Program-made: the position numbers and the translations under genes
Notes under the pieces: model-generated
What the model was told of the DNA's origin: nothing
Seen by the model: the letters and a program-made list of their open reading frames with translations, nothing else
Database searches by the model: none
Shown here: in pieces, positions 40,069-49,772 of the stretch
Layout: every line of letters starts with the position of its first letter
Position numbering within the stretch: the stretch's first letter is position 1
Assembly (NCBI RefSeq): GCF_024714495.1
Contig: NZ_JAMZMJ010000007.1
Coordinates: forward strand, 1-64,000
Length of the DNA: 64,000 bases
DNA from: Marinoscillum pacificum
GTDB taxonomy: Bacteria; Bacteroidota; Bacteroidia; Cytophagales; Cyclobacteriaceae
Direction: 5' to 3'

Positions 40069-42936
40069 GTGAATAGACAGTTATTTTTTGTAATCTTATT
40101 ATTGGTGACTACCAAGTTAGTTGCACAGACTGATCAGTTTATCTACTATGATCTCAGTGATGCTGTAGATAATGAAGTGATCAAGGGTGTGGTAAAAGAC
40201 GCTCAGGGATTTATGTGGTTTGCGACAGATCAGGGTGTACTTCGCTATGATGGAAGAACCACGGAACTCTTCAACGAAGGCTTACAGAGTGACTATACCA
40301 AGAACTTTCTTAATACTTCAGATAATCGATTGGTCGTAATCAATGATCTAGGAATAAAGGAAATCATATCTAAGGACTCGGTTCAATTTGTTCCATTTAA
40401 ATGGGCTGAGTATACCTATGAAGAGAATTTTGCTTTTCCAAAAAGCATCTATCAGGATCGCCAGGGTAATATCTGGCTGGGAGAGATCAATGCGCTGGTA
40501 AGGATCAATGAAGATGGAATGAAGCGCTTTATGCTTGGCACAGATTATCAATCCATCAGCTATCACAGAACATTCACTTTCAAGGAAGACGCATTTGGTA
40601 CCTTGTGGATTGCACCATTTAAGGGCAAACTTCTCAAATACAGTCCATCTACAGATTCCGTTATGGAAGTAGATGTTGAGCTGCCAATAACAGAGGTTAC
40701 TGGCATTTCAGTGTTGAGAGGAGATTACTTGCTAATTGGAGGAAAAGAAGGCCTGTTTGAAATCAAAGTAGATAGCAATCAAGAGATATTAGGTACTCGT
40801 TTTTATGATGACGTTGCCAACATCTCAGCCTTACAAGCAGCACGGAATATCCTATTTATCGGGACCTGGGACAAAGGGTTGATGATGCTTCAATTTGAAG
40901 ATCGAAGTTTCCTTGAAGTAGAGGAAGTAGATTTTAATGATGTAGTAGACTTTTATTATGATGCTGCGGTTCCAGAGGTTTGGGTAGTAGGTAGTGAAAA
41001 TGTTGGGTTAATCTCTTTTTCTGTCATTCATTCTTTCCAAAGTGTGGGAAGGTCGAGAGTAGAGTCGGTTACCACATTAGATGATGATATTTACTATTCC
41101 ATAGGCCAGGAATTGAGAAAGTTTGATTGGAATGACACCAAACCAAGTGAATCATTGGTGTCCTCTAAGACGGATTACTTTGATCGTATACAGGCAAATG
41201 ATGAAGGTATCTGGATTGGGAGTTCATTTGGGACCATCATGAAATATGACTTTCAAAAGCAAGAACTGATTATGCTTGCGGATAGTACAGGTTCTTCTGT
41301 GAAATACATCACAATTGATAATGCAGGGAATAAGTGGTTTGCCGGAGATCGGCATCTATTAAAGATCCCATTTGGGTCAACAGAAATCATTGAATATACT
41401 GTGGCATCTTCCAACATTGTGGGCCAAAATGCAAAAGGTGACTTGTTTGTGGGCTGCTGGGGTGATCAGAACTTGTTAAAATATGACCCTAACTCAGATC
41501 AGTTCAAGCCAATTTCGGTTCAAGCGGATATCGATTTCGTGGGGAATTTATCAATAGAAGACATTGCTTTTGATAGTAACGACAACTTGTGGCTGGCTAC
41601 TAATCAAGGGCTTTTAAAAGAAAATGGTAAAGGCTTTACTCGAGTAATTGTACCCGGAATTGATGAGAATGCAGCGTTAAAGGCAGTAATTGTACAAGAT
41701 GAAATTATTTGGTTCTCTGGAGACTTTGGGTTAGCGGCATACAATGGAGAGGATGCGTTAATCTTTAATACAAAAAATGGCCTTCCTTCTAAGCTGTTGA
41801 ACTGGCGAGGATTGATGGCCTACAAAGAAGGAGTGCTGGTTTCTAGTGCAAAGGGGCTAGTAATGGCAAAATCTGAGCTGGTGAAGTTTGATAAAACCCC
41901 TACACCTGTGCTACTTGCCATTACCGCAGAAGGAAAGGAAGTATCCGATGAGGACGACATCTCGATAGCGTATAAAGGATCTCTGGAAGTAGAATACACT
42001 ACACTCACCTATCCTGGAAAACAAGTTGAATATCAATCACGCTTAATTGGGTTGAACGATCAATGGTCAGAATCCACGAGCAATAGACAAGTTTCCTATT
42101 TAGGTTTCTCTGAAGGTTCCTATCAGTTAGAGGTTAGGTCACGAGAAATTGGAGCTTTATGGAGTGATCCAGTCGTATTGACTTTCAATGTGCCGAAGCC
42201 CTGGTTTTATACCTGGTGGGCATATTTATCAGCTGGCCTGTTGACCATTGCTTTCATTGCTGGAGTTGTACGTGTTTATAATTATAGTTTGATTCTACAG
42301 AAACGAAGGTTCCGGATGATTATAGAGGATCGAACCAAACAGATCAATGAGCAGAAAAATGAAATCATTGCTCAGAAGAACCGTATAATTGACCAGAAAG
42401 AAGAGCTGTTAGCCAAAACGGAGGCGGTGCATAAATCCCAACAAGCACTTTCTGATGCCGATGTGAATTTCCTTCATCTGAAAGAAAAGCAGCTAAAAGA
42501 TCAGATCGAATATCGTGATAAGCAGATCACCACTCAGTCACTAAATCTGATACAAAAGAATGAAACGCTCAAGTCATTAAAGGATCGTTTGGAAGATCTT
42601 TCCAAGCCAAACAGTAAAGCTACGGCTCAAGACATCCGAAAGGTGCTCAAGCTCATTGATGATAGCTTCCGACATGATAAAGACTGGGAAGATTTCAAGC
42701 TCTATTTTGAGCAGATTTACACGGGGTTTTATGCCAAACTTAAAGTGAATTGTCCTGCTTTGACTACCCAGGAATTGAGACACTGTGCGCTGATTCGTTT
42801 GAACCTTTCAGCCAATGAATGTGCCTCCATTTTGGGGATTTCTCCAGAGAGTGTAAAAGTCTCCCGATCTCGTATTAGAAAGAAGATCGATTTGGAAGGT
42901 AAAGAAGGCCTGACAGATTTTATTTTGTCAATCTAA
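40069..42936 (+). CDS. Membrane-spanning one-component regulator (propeller + Y_Y_Y + LuxR HTH)
   Basis: I chose the GTG at 40069 (955 aa) because it starts a perfect signal sequence (NRQLFFVILLLVTTKLVAQ); the frame upstream overlaps the infB terminator. The periplasmic part has repeated Reg_prop blades (about 40-600; e.g. DAQGFMWFATDQGVLRYDG) and a Y_Y_Y domain (about 625-700). A transmembrane helix lies at about 710-730 (WWAYLSAGLLTIAFIAGVV). A coiled coil (about 740-850) and a C-terminal LuxR-like helix-turn-helix follow (ALIRLNLSANECASILGISP, then VKVSRSRIRKKIDLEG). No histidine kinase or receiver is present. It precedes the starch genes and is the likely sensor/activator, comparable in plan to SusR of Bacteroides. 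Confidence 0.86.
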   Translation: MNRQLFFVILLLVTTKLVAQTDQFIYYDLSDAVDNEVIKGVVKDAQGFMWFATDQGVLRYDGRTTELFNEGLQSDYTKNFLNTSDNRLVVINDLGIKEIISKDSVQFVPFKWAEYTYEENFAFPKSIYQDRQGNIWLGEINALVRINEDGMKRFMLGTDYQSISYHRTFTFKEDAFGTLWIAPFKGKLLKYSPSTDSVMEVDVELPITEVTGISVLRGDYLLIGGKEGLFEIKVDSNQEILGTRFYDDVANISALQAARNILFIGTWDKGLMMLQFEDRSFLEVEEVDFNDVVDFYYDAAVPEVWVVGSENVGLISFSVIHSFQSVGRSRVESVTTLDDDIYYSIGQELRKFDWNDTKPSESLVSSKTDYFDRIQANDEGIWIGSSFGTIMKYDFQKQELIMLADSTGSSVKYITIDNAGNKWFAGDRHLLKIPFGSTEIIEYTVASSNIVGQNAKGDLFVGCWGDQNLLKYDPNSDQFKPISVQADIDFVGNLSIEDIAFDSNDNLWLATNQGLLKENGKGFTRVIVPGIDENAALKAVIVQDEIIWFSGDFGLAAYNGEDALIFNTKNGLPSKLLNWRGLMAYKEGVLVSSAKGLVMAKSELVKFDKTPTPVLLAITAEGKEVSDEDDISIAYKGSLEVEYTTLTYPGKQVEYQSRLIGLNDQWSESTSNRQVSYLGFSEGSYQLEVRSREIGALWSDPVVLTFNVPKPWFYTWWAYLSAGLLTIAFIAGVVRVYNYSLILQKRRFRMIIEDRTKQINEQKNEIIAQKNRIIDQKEELLAKTEAVHKSQQALSDADVNFLHLKEKQLKDQIEYRDKQITTQSLNLIQKNETLKSLKDRLEDLSKPNSKATAQDIRKVLKLIDDSFRHDKDWEDFKLYFEQIYTGFYAKLKVNCPALTTQELRHCALIRLNLSANECASILGISPESVKVSRSRIRKKIDLEGKEGLTDFILSI

Positions 42937-43033
42937 CTCCCAAAAATTATCAATTTGGTAACTCGATCTGGGTTATTTCTTCCATATAAAATCGAATTTA
43001 TCGCATTTACCAGACCCTCTAGAAATTATTTTT

Positions 43034-43055
43034 GATAACCATTTGTTAACCCTCA
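43034..43055 (+). promoter_or_regulatory. Operator candidate, cluster 1: two 11-bp direct repeats
   Basis: GATAACCATTT followed directly by GTTAACCCTCA. The shared core is G(A/T)TAACC with an 11-bp period, one helical turn, so both would be read from the same face of DNA. Confidence 0.55.
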
Positions 43056-43133
43056 ATTCAAGGCGCTATCCTAACAGGAAATCGGCTTTTTGATTGATTT
43101 AGGAAAGATTTAAGGTTTCTGTACAAGGATTCT

Positions 43134-43166
43134 GTTAACCAATTGTAACGCCTCAGTTAACCTATT
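43134..43166 (+). promoter_or_regulatory. Operator candidate, cluster 2: three 11-bp direct repeats
   Basis: GTTAACCAATT, GTAACGCCTCA and GTTAACCTATT lie head to tail with no gap. The first is exactly 100 bp after the first repeat of cluster 1. They are probable sites for the regulator encoded at 40069-42936. Confidence 0.6.
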
Positions 43167-43273
43167 AATCCTTCACAATATTCAGATTTGACTATCACTT
43201 TTTTGAAATAATCTCAAAAAGAGACTTTCAAACCAGTGATACAATGTCAATAATTCAATGAAACCAAAATAGT

Positions 43274-43336
43274 ATGAAGAAACCCTATCAATTATCAATC
43301 ATGTACCATTTGGTAAACGAGGAAGCACCCTGTTAA
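43274..43336 (+). CDS. Possible 20-residue upstream ORF in the susC leader
   Basis: ATG at 43274, stop TAA at 43334, giving MKKPYQLSIMYHLVNEEAPC. It lies 100 bp before susC. It may be chance; there is no sign beyond its position and the MKK start. Confidence 0.15.
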   Translation: MKKPYQLSIMYHLVNEEAPC

Positions 43337-43435
43337 ATCGAACCCTTTTCAGGATAGCTAATCCATCCTGAAAATCCTCAGAAGTAGAGTGAGTGATCAC
43401 TCTGAAATCAATCAAATGATAATTACAAAAATCTA

Positions 43436-46400
43436 ATGAAGGCAGACAATTATAACTTAAGATCAAAGCAGACTGGCTCCGGCTGGTTTAGACTTTTGGC
43501 GATTCTTAGTTTGCTATGTGCAAGCTTCATAGTGAACGCACAAGAGCGAACTGTATCTGGTACTGTTTCCGATGGTGAAACAGATGAGACGTTACCAGGT
43601 GTAACTGTTCTGGTAAAAGGAACATCACGAGGTACCATCACAGACATGGATGGTAACTATAAGATAGGCATAGCTGATGGAGACATCCTTACTTTTTCAT
43701 TTGTAGGTTATGAAACAAAGGATGTGACCGTAGGTAGCCAATCAGTGGTAAATGTTGGACTCCGTCTTTCCATTGAGCAATTGGCAGAGATTGTTGTGGT
43801 AGGATATGGAGAGCAAGAAAAAGGTGACGTTACTGGTGTGGTTGCTGAAGTGAAGTCAGACGACTTTAACAAAGGAGCTATTGTGTCACCAGATAACTTA
43901 ATCGCGGGTAAAGTAGCCGGTGTACAGATTACTCCAAACAGTGGTGAGCCAGGTGGACAAGTAAGTGTACGTATTCGTGGCGGTACTTCACTGACTGCAA
44001 GTAGTGAGCCTCTTTACGTAATCGACGGTGTGCCGATCGATAACTCAGCTCACAATCCTGGTGGTTTTTCTGGAGGAAGAAACCCTTTGAACTTCCTAAA
44101 TCCAAATGAAATAGAAAATATCACCGTATTGAAAGATGCTTCGGCAGCTGCTATCTACGGTGCTAGAGGTGCAAATGGTGTAATTATTATTACAACCAAA
44201 AGAGGTAAAGCTGGGCAAGAAGGTAAAGTTACTTACGATGGCTACTTCTCTGTTGCTGAGTTGGCTAATAGAATTGACATGCTGAATGCAGAGCAATTCT
44301 CTAGCGTAATCATTGCTAAGCATGCCGAGAATATTGACCAAATGGGAACTGGTAACACAGATTGGTACGATGAGATTACTCGAACAGCTATTGGTCAAAA
44401 TCATAGTTTGAGCTTCACAGGAGGTACTGAAACTGCAGGATTTAGATTCTCAGCTGGTTTCCAGGATTTGGAAGGTGTTGTTCAGAATTCTGAAACACAA
44501 AAAACAAGCTTAGGATTTAACTACAATCAGTCATTATTAGATGATCAGTTAAAAATCAATGCTAACATCAAGAGCTCCTTTATCAAAGATCAATATGATG
44601 CTGGTGCAATTGGTGGAGCGATCGCTTTTGATCCAACTCAAAATATTCATGATGCTGGCAGCAGATGGGGTGGTTACTTCGAATACGCTGAAGATCTTGC
44701 TCCAGACAACCCAGTATCTTCAGCTGATCAGGTTCAGGACTTTGGCGAGTATGTGAGAAATATTGGTAAAATTGATATTACTTATGACATGCCATTTGTA
44801 GATGGTCTATCTGCAACCCTTTCTGGAGGTTATGACATCAACCTAGGTGAAAGAAAAAGATTCTTACCAAGTACATTGAGAAGCCAGTCTAGCGATAGTG
44901 GTGAGGTAAGAATTGAGAACATCAAGAGAATTAACCCGATGGTGACTTTCTTGTTGAATTACAAAAAGGAACTTCCCTCTATCAACAGTTCATTAAATGT
45001 GACTGGAGGTTATGAATTCCAACAGTTTACTTCTGAGTATCCATCATACAGAGCTTACGGCTTGTCTACAGACGTATATGGTTTCTACAGTGGCAACATT
45101 GCTGAGTATTCTGAGACTTACAATAGTTACGAAAGCTCTAGAATTATTTCATTCTTCGGTAGAGCAAACTACCGATTCATGGATAGATACTTATTGACTT
45201 TAACCGTAAGACGTGATGGTTCTTCAAGGTTCGGGCCTGACAATCGTTGGGGTGTTTTCCCTTCCGCAGCCTTAGGGTGGAGACTATTGGATGAGTCATT
45301 CATGTCAAGTCTGAAAACGGTGTTCAGTGACTTGAAAGTGAGAGTAGGATACGGTATCACAGGTAGTCAGGAAATTGGTAACTACAGATATTTGGCTACT
45401 TATACTTCAAGTTTCCCAACTGCGCAGTATCCTTTTGGAGATGAATATATCACTACCCTTCGTCCGAATGGTTATGATCAGGGAATAAAGTGGGAGCAAA
45501 CTGCTTCGCTAAACGTGGGTGTTGACTTTGGAATCTTGAAAGGAAGATTAAGCGGTTCCGTAGAATACTACGAAAAGAATACATCAGATCTTTTGTTCGA
45601 AGTATCAGTGCCAGCAGGAACTAATCTGACCAACCGTATCATCACCAACATTGGTGAAATGCAAAACAGAGGAATAGAATTGGCATTGAATAGCTATATC
45701 ATTGACAACAATGACTTAAGCTGGAATGTAGGATTTAACATCTCACACAACCAGAACCAAATCAAAGTCTTAGATGGTAACTCAGATGAGAATTTTGAAG
45801 GTTACTTAACTGGTGGTATTTCAGGAGGAACTGGAAATAACATTCAAATCTTGAGTGTAGGTAATCAAGTGAACTCGTTCTATGTATACAGAGCGATCAC
45901 AGATGAGAATGGTAACCCACTTCCTGATGGTGTAGATCATAATGGAGATGGCGAGATCAACCTGGCTGATATCTACAAAGACACCAACGGAGATGAAACG
46001 GTAAACAGTGAAGATAGAGAGATCTATGGGTCACCAGCGCCTAAGTTCATCATGGGATTAACTTCTCAGACTTCTTACAAAGGATTTGATTTGAGCTTTA
46101 CTTTGAGAGGTAACATTGGCAATAAGGTTTATAACAACATTGCTTCGAACAACGGATTTTACAATGCGATGGATGGATCAGGAAACTGGTTGCAAAATGT
46201 TCACGCTTCCGTTCTTGAAACCAACTATGTAACTCCACAGTATTTCTCAGATTACTATGTAGAGGATGCTTCATTTGTAAGAATGGACAATATCACTTTG
46301 GGATACAACGTCCCAGGTTTACAGAAAACAAACATAAGAGTATATGGTACTGTGCAAAACGCATTTGTATTAACAGAATACTCTGGATTAGATCCTGAGG

Positions 46401-46474
46401 TAGGAAATGGAATTGATAACAATCCATACCCTAAAGCAAGAACTTATGTACTTGGATTAAGTCTTGGATTTTAA
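43436..46474 (+). CDS. susC: SusC-like TonB-dependent glycan importer
   Basis: The product is 1012 aa. A long N-terminal signal (about 1-36, ending NAQ) leads into a CarboxypepD_reg-like domain (about 38-115, SGTVSDGETDETLPGVTVLV) and the SusC signature VVVGYGEQEKGDVTGVV. The plug (KDASAAAIYGARGANGVIII) and the beta-barrel follow, ending TYVLGLSLGF. It forms the outer-membrane channel under the SusD lid and pulls malto-oligosaccharides into the periplasm with TonB energy. First structural gene after the control region, 20 bp before susD. Confidence 0.95.
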   Translation: MKADNYNLRSKQTGSGWFRLLAILSLLCASFIVNAQERTVSGTVSDGETDETLPGVTVLVKGTSRGTITDMDGNYKIGIADGDILTFSFVGYETKDVTVGSQSVVNVGLRLSIEQLAEIVVVGYGEQEKGDVTGVVAEVKSDDFNKGAIVSPDNLIAGKVAGVQITPNSGEPGGQVSVRIRGGTSLTASSEPLYVIDGVPIDNSAHNPGGFSGGRNPLNFLNPNEIENITVLKDASAAAIYGARGANGVIIITTKRGKAGQEGKVTYDGYFSVAELANRIDMLNAEQFSSVIIAKHAENIDQMGTGNTDWYDEITRTAIGQNHSLSFTGGTETAGFRFSAGFQDLEGVVQNSETQKTSLGFNYNQSLLDDQLKINANIKSSFIKDQYDAGAIGGAIAFDPTQNIHDAGSRWGGYFEYAEDLAPDNPVSSADQVQDFGEYVRNIGKIDITYDMPFVDGLSATLSGGYDINLGERKRFLPSTLRSQSSDSGEVRIENIKRINPMVTFLLNYKKELPSINSSLNVTGGYEFQQFTSEYPSYRAYGLSTDVYGFYSGNIAEYSETYNSYESSRIISFFGRANYRFMDRYLLTLTVRRDGSSRFGPDNRWGVFPSAALGWRLLDESFMSSLKTVFSDLKVRVGYGITGSQEIGNYRYLATYTSSFPTAQYPFGDEYITTLRPNGYDQGIKWEQTASLNVGVDFGILKGRLSGSVEYYEKNTSDLLFEVSVPAGTNLTNRIITNIGEMQNRGIELALNSYIIDNNDLSWNVGFNISHNQNQIKVLDGNSDENFEGYLTGGISGGTGNNIQILSVGNQVNSFYVYRAITDENGNPLPDGVDHNGDGEINLADIYKDTNGDETVNSEDREIYGSPAPKFIMGLTSQTSYKGFDLSFTLRGNIGNKVYNNIASNNGFYNAMDGSGNWLQNVHASVLETNYVTPQYFSDYYVEDASFVRMDNITLGYNVPGLQKTNIRVYGTVQNAFVLTEYSGLDPEVGNGIDNNPYPKARTYVLGLSLGF

Positions 46475-46494
46475 TCACTGCAAAAAGAAATAAC

Positions 46495-48069
46495 ATGAAA
46501 AAGATATTTAACATATTATCCGTTGCAGCGATTGTTTCATTAGCTGCATGTACAGACCTGGACGTACCACCAAAGAGTATTGCGTCCGGAGATGTGATAT
46601 TCGAGGATGCTTCTACTTACGAGTCATTCTTGGCTAAAATCTATGCAGGGTTTGCATTGACAGGTCAGCAAGGACCTGCTGGTAGTGGTGATATCTCTGG
46701 TATTGATGAAGGAGCTTCTAGCTATATCAGACAATACTGGCAACTACAGGAATTACCAACAGACGAAGCAGTAATCGGATGGGCTGATGGTAACCTACCT
46801 GATTTGAATACTATGTCATGGAATGATGACAATGAGTTCATCACTGCGATGTACTACAGAGTATTCTACAACATCTCTTTAACAAACGAATTTATCAGAG
46901 AGTCTTCAGATGCTAATCTTGATTCAAGAGGATTCACAGATGCTGAGAAAGAGATTATTCGTCAATACCGAGCTGAAGCTCGATTTGTAAGAGCGATGAG
47001 TTACTGGCATGGACTAGATCTTTTCGGTAACATTCCTTTCTACACAGAGGAAGACGCGATTGGATCTGATGCTCCAGAGCAAGCTACTCCAGCTGAAGTA
47101 TTCGCGTATATCGAAAGTGAATTGATTGATATCGAGAATGAATTATTTGATGCGGCGACTGTTCCTTACGGAAGAGCAAGCAAAGCAGCAGTTTGGGCAC
47201 TTCAGGCTAAGTTGTATTTGAACGCTGCGGTTTATACAGGTAGTGAAAGAAACTCTGACTGTATTGCAGCATGTATTAAAATCATCAACGATGGTACTTT
47301 TTCACTTTGGCCTACGTATTCTGAAAACTTCGGAGCGGACAATAACATCTCAAATGAGATCATTTTTGCAGCATTGTTCGACGGTCAGAATACAAGAACC
47401 TATGGTGGTACTACTTACCTGGTAAGTGCAGCAGTAGGAGGAACTATGGATCCGACAGCTTACGGTATTGCTGGTGGATGGGGTGGCCTAAGAGCAACTA
47501 GTGCTTTGGTTAATCTTTTCCCAGATGAGACTGGTTCATTAGATCAGAGAGCAATTTTCTATACTTCTGGACAGACGAAAGAGATTACAGATATCGCTGA
47601 ATTTACCAATGGATATGCGGTTCCAAAATTCACAAACGTGACTTCTACTGGCGCTCGTGGCTCACATGAGAACTTCCCAGATACGGATTTCGCATTCTTC
47701 AGACTAGCTGACATTTATTTGATGTATGCTGAAGCTGTGGTAAGAGGCGGATCAGGTGGAGATGTGACTACTGCTTTGGGATATGTAAACCAAATCAGAC
47801 AAAGAGCATATGGCACTAACGCAGGTGACATCACAGCAGCTCAATTGACACTTGACTTCATTTTGGATGAAAGAGGAAGAGAGCTTTACTGGGAAGGTCA
47901 CAGAAGAACTGACTTAATCAGATTCGGAGAATATTCTGCTGCAGGTGTTTGGCCATGGAAAGGTGGTGTGCAATCAGGGACAACTACTTCTGCCCACTAT
48001 GACCTTTATCCACTCCCGTCTTCGGAGCTTATTGCTAATCCGAAGTTGAAACAAAATGATCAGTACTAA
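46495..48069 (+). CDS. susD: SusD-like starch-binding lipoprotein
   Basis: The product is 524 aa with a lipobox (SLAACTDLD, Cys about 19). The RagB/SusD fold is visible: tetratricopeptide-like helices (YRAEARFVRAMSYWHGLDLF, ASKAAVWALQAKLYLNAAVY) and the C-terminal block LDFILDERGRELYWEGHRRT, DLIRFG. It sits on the outer face as the lid of SusC and binds the glycan. Followed by susE after 17 bp. Confidence 0.95.
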   Translation: MKKIFNILSVAAIVSLAACTDLDVPPKSIASGDVIFEDASTYESFLAKIYAGFALTGQQGPAGSGDISGIDEGASSYIRQYWQLQELPTDEAVIGWADGNLPDLNTMSWNDDNEFITAMYYRVFYNISLTNEFIRESSDANLDSRGFTDAEKEIIRQYRAEARFVRAMSYWHGLDLFGNIPFYTEEDAIGSDAPEQATPAEVFAYIESELIDIENELFDAATVPYGRASKAAVWALQAKLYLNAAVYTGSERNSDCIAACIKIINDGTFSLWPTYSENFGADNNISNEIIFAALFDGQNTRTYGGTTYLVSAAVGGTMDPTAYGIAGGWGGLRATSALVNLFPDETGSLDQRAIFYTSGQTKEITDIAEFTNGYAVPKFTNVTSTGARGSHENFPDTDFAFFRLADIYLMYAEAVVRGGSGGDVTTALGYVNQIRQRAYGTNAGDITAAQLTLDFILDERGRELYWEGHRRTDLIRFGEYSAAGVWPWKGGVQSGTTTSAHYDLYPLPSSELIANPKLKQNDQY

Positions 48070-48086
48070 GGCTAAAAGGAATTAAG

Positions 48087-49691
48087 ATGAAAAAATTAAT
48101 AAACTTACTATTCGTAGCCTCGGCACTTATAGTATTCACAGCATGTCAGGAGGAAATTGATGTTGATGCATTGACTGATTTCGCTCCAGGTATTGCCTAC
48201 CAGTCTCCGGCTGAAGGAGGTAAAGTAGTGCAAGGGAATTTTGACATCCGAGTGGATGTAGCAGATGGAGCGAGTTCTCCATTGGCAAGCATCACTGTAG
48301 AATTATTGAATGCAAATGGTGATGTATTGCATACAGCAGATAAAGGGCTATCTGGTACTAGAGATTCCATTATCGTAGCAGCTTCAGAGTTCAGTGCTTC
48401 TTCATTGGAGGTTGGGACTTACTCTTTACACATCATGGTGACTGATAGCAAAGGACAGATGACTGATGTTACTTCTGGATTTGAGATTAGCAAATTGCCA
48501 TTTGCTGCAAACAATGATGAAATGTACATAGCTGGTAGTCTTAACGGATGGAGCTGGGATTCTTTAGAGTTGGTTTCTGACTACACGTGGGAAATAAAAA
48601 ATATCGAAATGGATGGTGGAGAATGGAAATTCAAAAACACCAAAGATTGGACAGACGCAGACTGGGGTGACTCAGATTGTAATGGTGTAATGGAAGTAAC
48701 AACAGGTGGAGGTGCAAACACCAACTGTGGTTATTCGGGATTGGTAAACGTTCGATTCAACGACCAAACATTGCAATATACCATTGAGCCAGCTGTGACA
48801 ATCGTAACGAATGTAAGCTCATTATTCCTTTTAGGTTCCTTCAATGACTTCCAGGGAACTGCCTATGAATTCACTTCTAGTGAAGATCATGTTTGGGTGC
48901 TTGGTGAAGTTGAGTTAAAAGCTGGAGATTCATTCAGATTCTCAGAAGGCGCATTTGGAGGTACTAGCTTTGGTGATAATGAGCCTGATAGTATTGCAGA
49001 TATGTCTGCTCCGAATATTGTTTTAGGAAATGACTTCCCTGATGCTATTTATTCAATTACATTCAATGATGAGACTTTGGAGTATTCATTCACATTTGTC
49101 AGAAACTTATTCCCAACTGAGTTATTCCTTGTTGGTGGTTCTACAGTGGCGGGATGGGATCCGGCATCTTCCGTTCAGTTTGTAAGTACAGGTGAGGGAT
49201 ACTTTGAGATGTACACTTACCTGACGGTGGACGGTGATGGTTTCAAATTCCTTCAGGAGAGAGATTGGGCTGGAGACTGGGGAGCTGATGGGTCTAACGA
49301 AGGTTCATTGCTTCAAGAAGGTGAAAACAACTTCACAGTTGCTGAAGATGGTTTCTACCGAATCAATGCCAACTTCATAGATGGTACATACTCTATAACA
49401 GCGTCCAACTGGGGAATCATTGGTGATGCAACTCCTGGTGGATGGGATGCCGATACCGATATGACCCTTGTCGCTGCTGAGCGAGGAAATTATTCATGGA
49501 CTCTTGATGTAACACTGACCGATGGTGAGATTAAATTCAGAGAAAATGATGGCTGGGATGTGAACTTCGGAGATAGTGGTGCTGATGGTACATTAGAAGC
49601 TGGTGCAGACAATATTGCTGTAAGTGCAGGTTCTTATACAATCACCTTAGTACTTGACCCAGTGAACGGATATACTTACACTATCCAATAA
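48087..49691 (+). CDS. SusE/SusF-like outer-membrane starch-binding lipoprotein
   Basis: The product is 534 aa with a lipobox (LIVFTACQEE). An Ig-like SusE domain (about 25-140) is followed by four carbohydrate-binding modules, each opening with a ..L.GS/GG..GW pattern: about 148-235 (YIAGSLNGWSWDSLELVSDY), 248-335 (FLLGSFNDFQGTAYEF), 343-425 (FLVGGSTVAGWDPASSVQF) and 430-534 (WGIIGDATPGGWDADTDMTL). Trp and Trp/Asp stacking residues recur. It should hold starch at the cell surface. The final module lacks the GS and has GGW instead. A hairpin at 49713-49743 follows. Confidence 0.88.
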   Translation: MKKLINLLFVASALIVFTACQEEIDVDALTDFAPGIAYQSPAEGGKVVQGNFDIRVDVADGASSPLASITVELLNANGDVLHTADKGLSGTRDSIIVAASEFSASSLEVGTYSLHIMVTDSKGQMTDVTSGFEISKLPFAANNDEMYIAGSLNGWSWDSLELVSDYTWEIKNIEMDGGEWKFKNTKDWTDADWGDSDCNGVMEVTTGGGANTNCGYSGLVNVRFNDQTLQYTIEPAVTIVTNVSSLFLLGSFNDFQGTAYEFTSSEDHVWVLGEVELKAGDSFRFSEGAFGGTSFGDNEPDSIADMSAPNIVLGNDFPDAIYSITFNDETLEYSFTFVRNLFPTELFLVGGSTVAGWDPASSVQFVSTGEGYFEMYTYLTVDGDGFKFLQERDWAGDWGADGSNEGSLLQEGENNFTVAEDGFYRINANFIDGTYSITASNWGIIGDATPGGWDADTDMTLVAAERGNYSWTLDVTLTDGEIKFRENDGWDVNFGDSGADGTLEAGADNIAVSAGSYTITLVLDPVNGYTYTIQ

Positions 49692-49712
49692 AATATACTT
49701 CTTCATACATTA

Positions 49713-49743
49713 GGAAAGGGGTCAGATTTTTCTGCCCCCTTCC
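49713..49743 (+). terminator. Hairpin between susE and the amylase gene
   Basis: GGAAAGGGGTCAGA pairs with TCTGCCCCCTTCC around TTTT (one mismatch, one bulge). Only mixed T/C follows, so it is more likely a partial terminator or mRNA-stabilising stem that lowers enzyme genes relative to susCDE. Confidence 0.5.
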
Positions 49744-49772
49744 TTATCTTTCTTACCTAAGACAACCAACAA

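Larger units (their letters stand above)
42937..43435. promoter_or_regulatory. 499-bp control region upstream of susC
   Basis: AT-rich, no protein gene except a possible 20-codon frame at 43274-43336. It holds two clusters of GTTAACC-type repeats (43034-43055 and 43134-43166), an inverted pair TACCA/TGGTA at 43304-43315, and TTTG at 43187 followed by T-rich sequence that could be the promoter. The length suggests multiple regulator contacts and a long leader. Confidence 0.65.
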
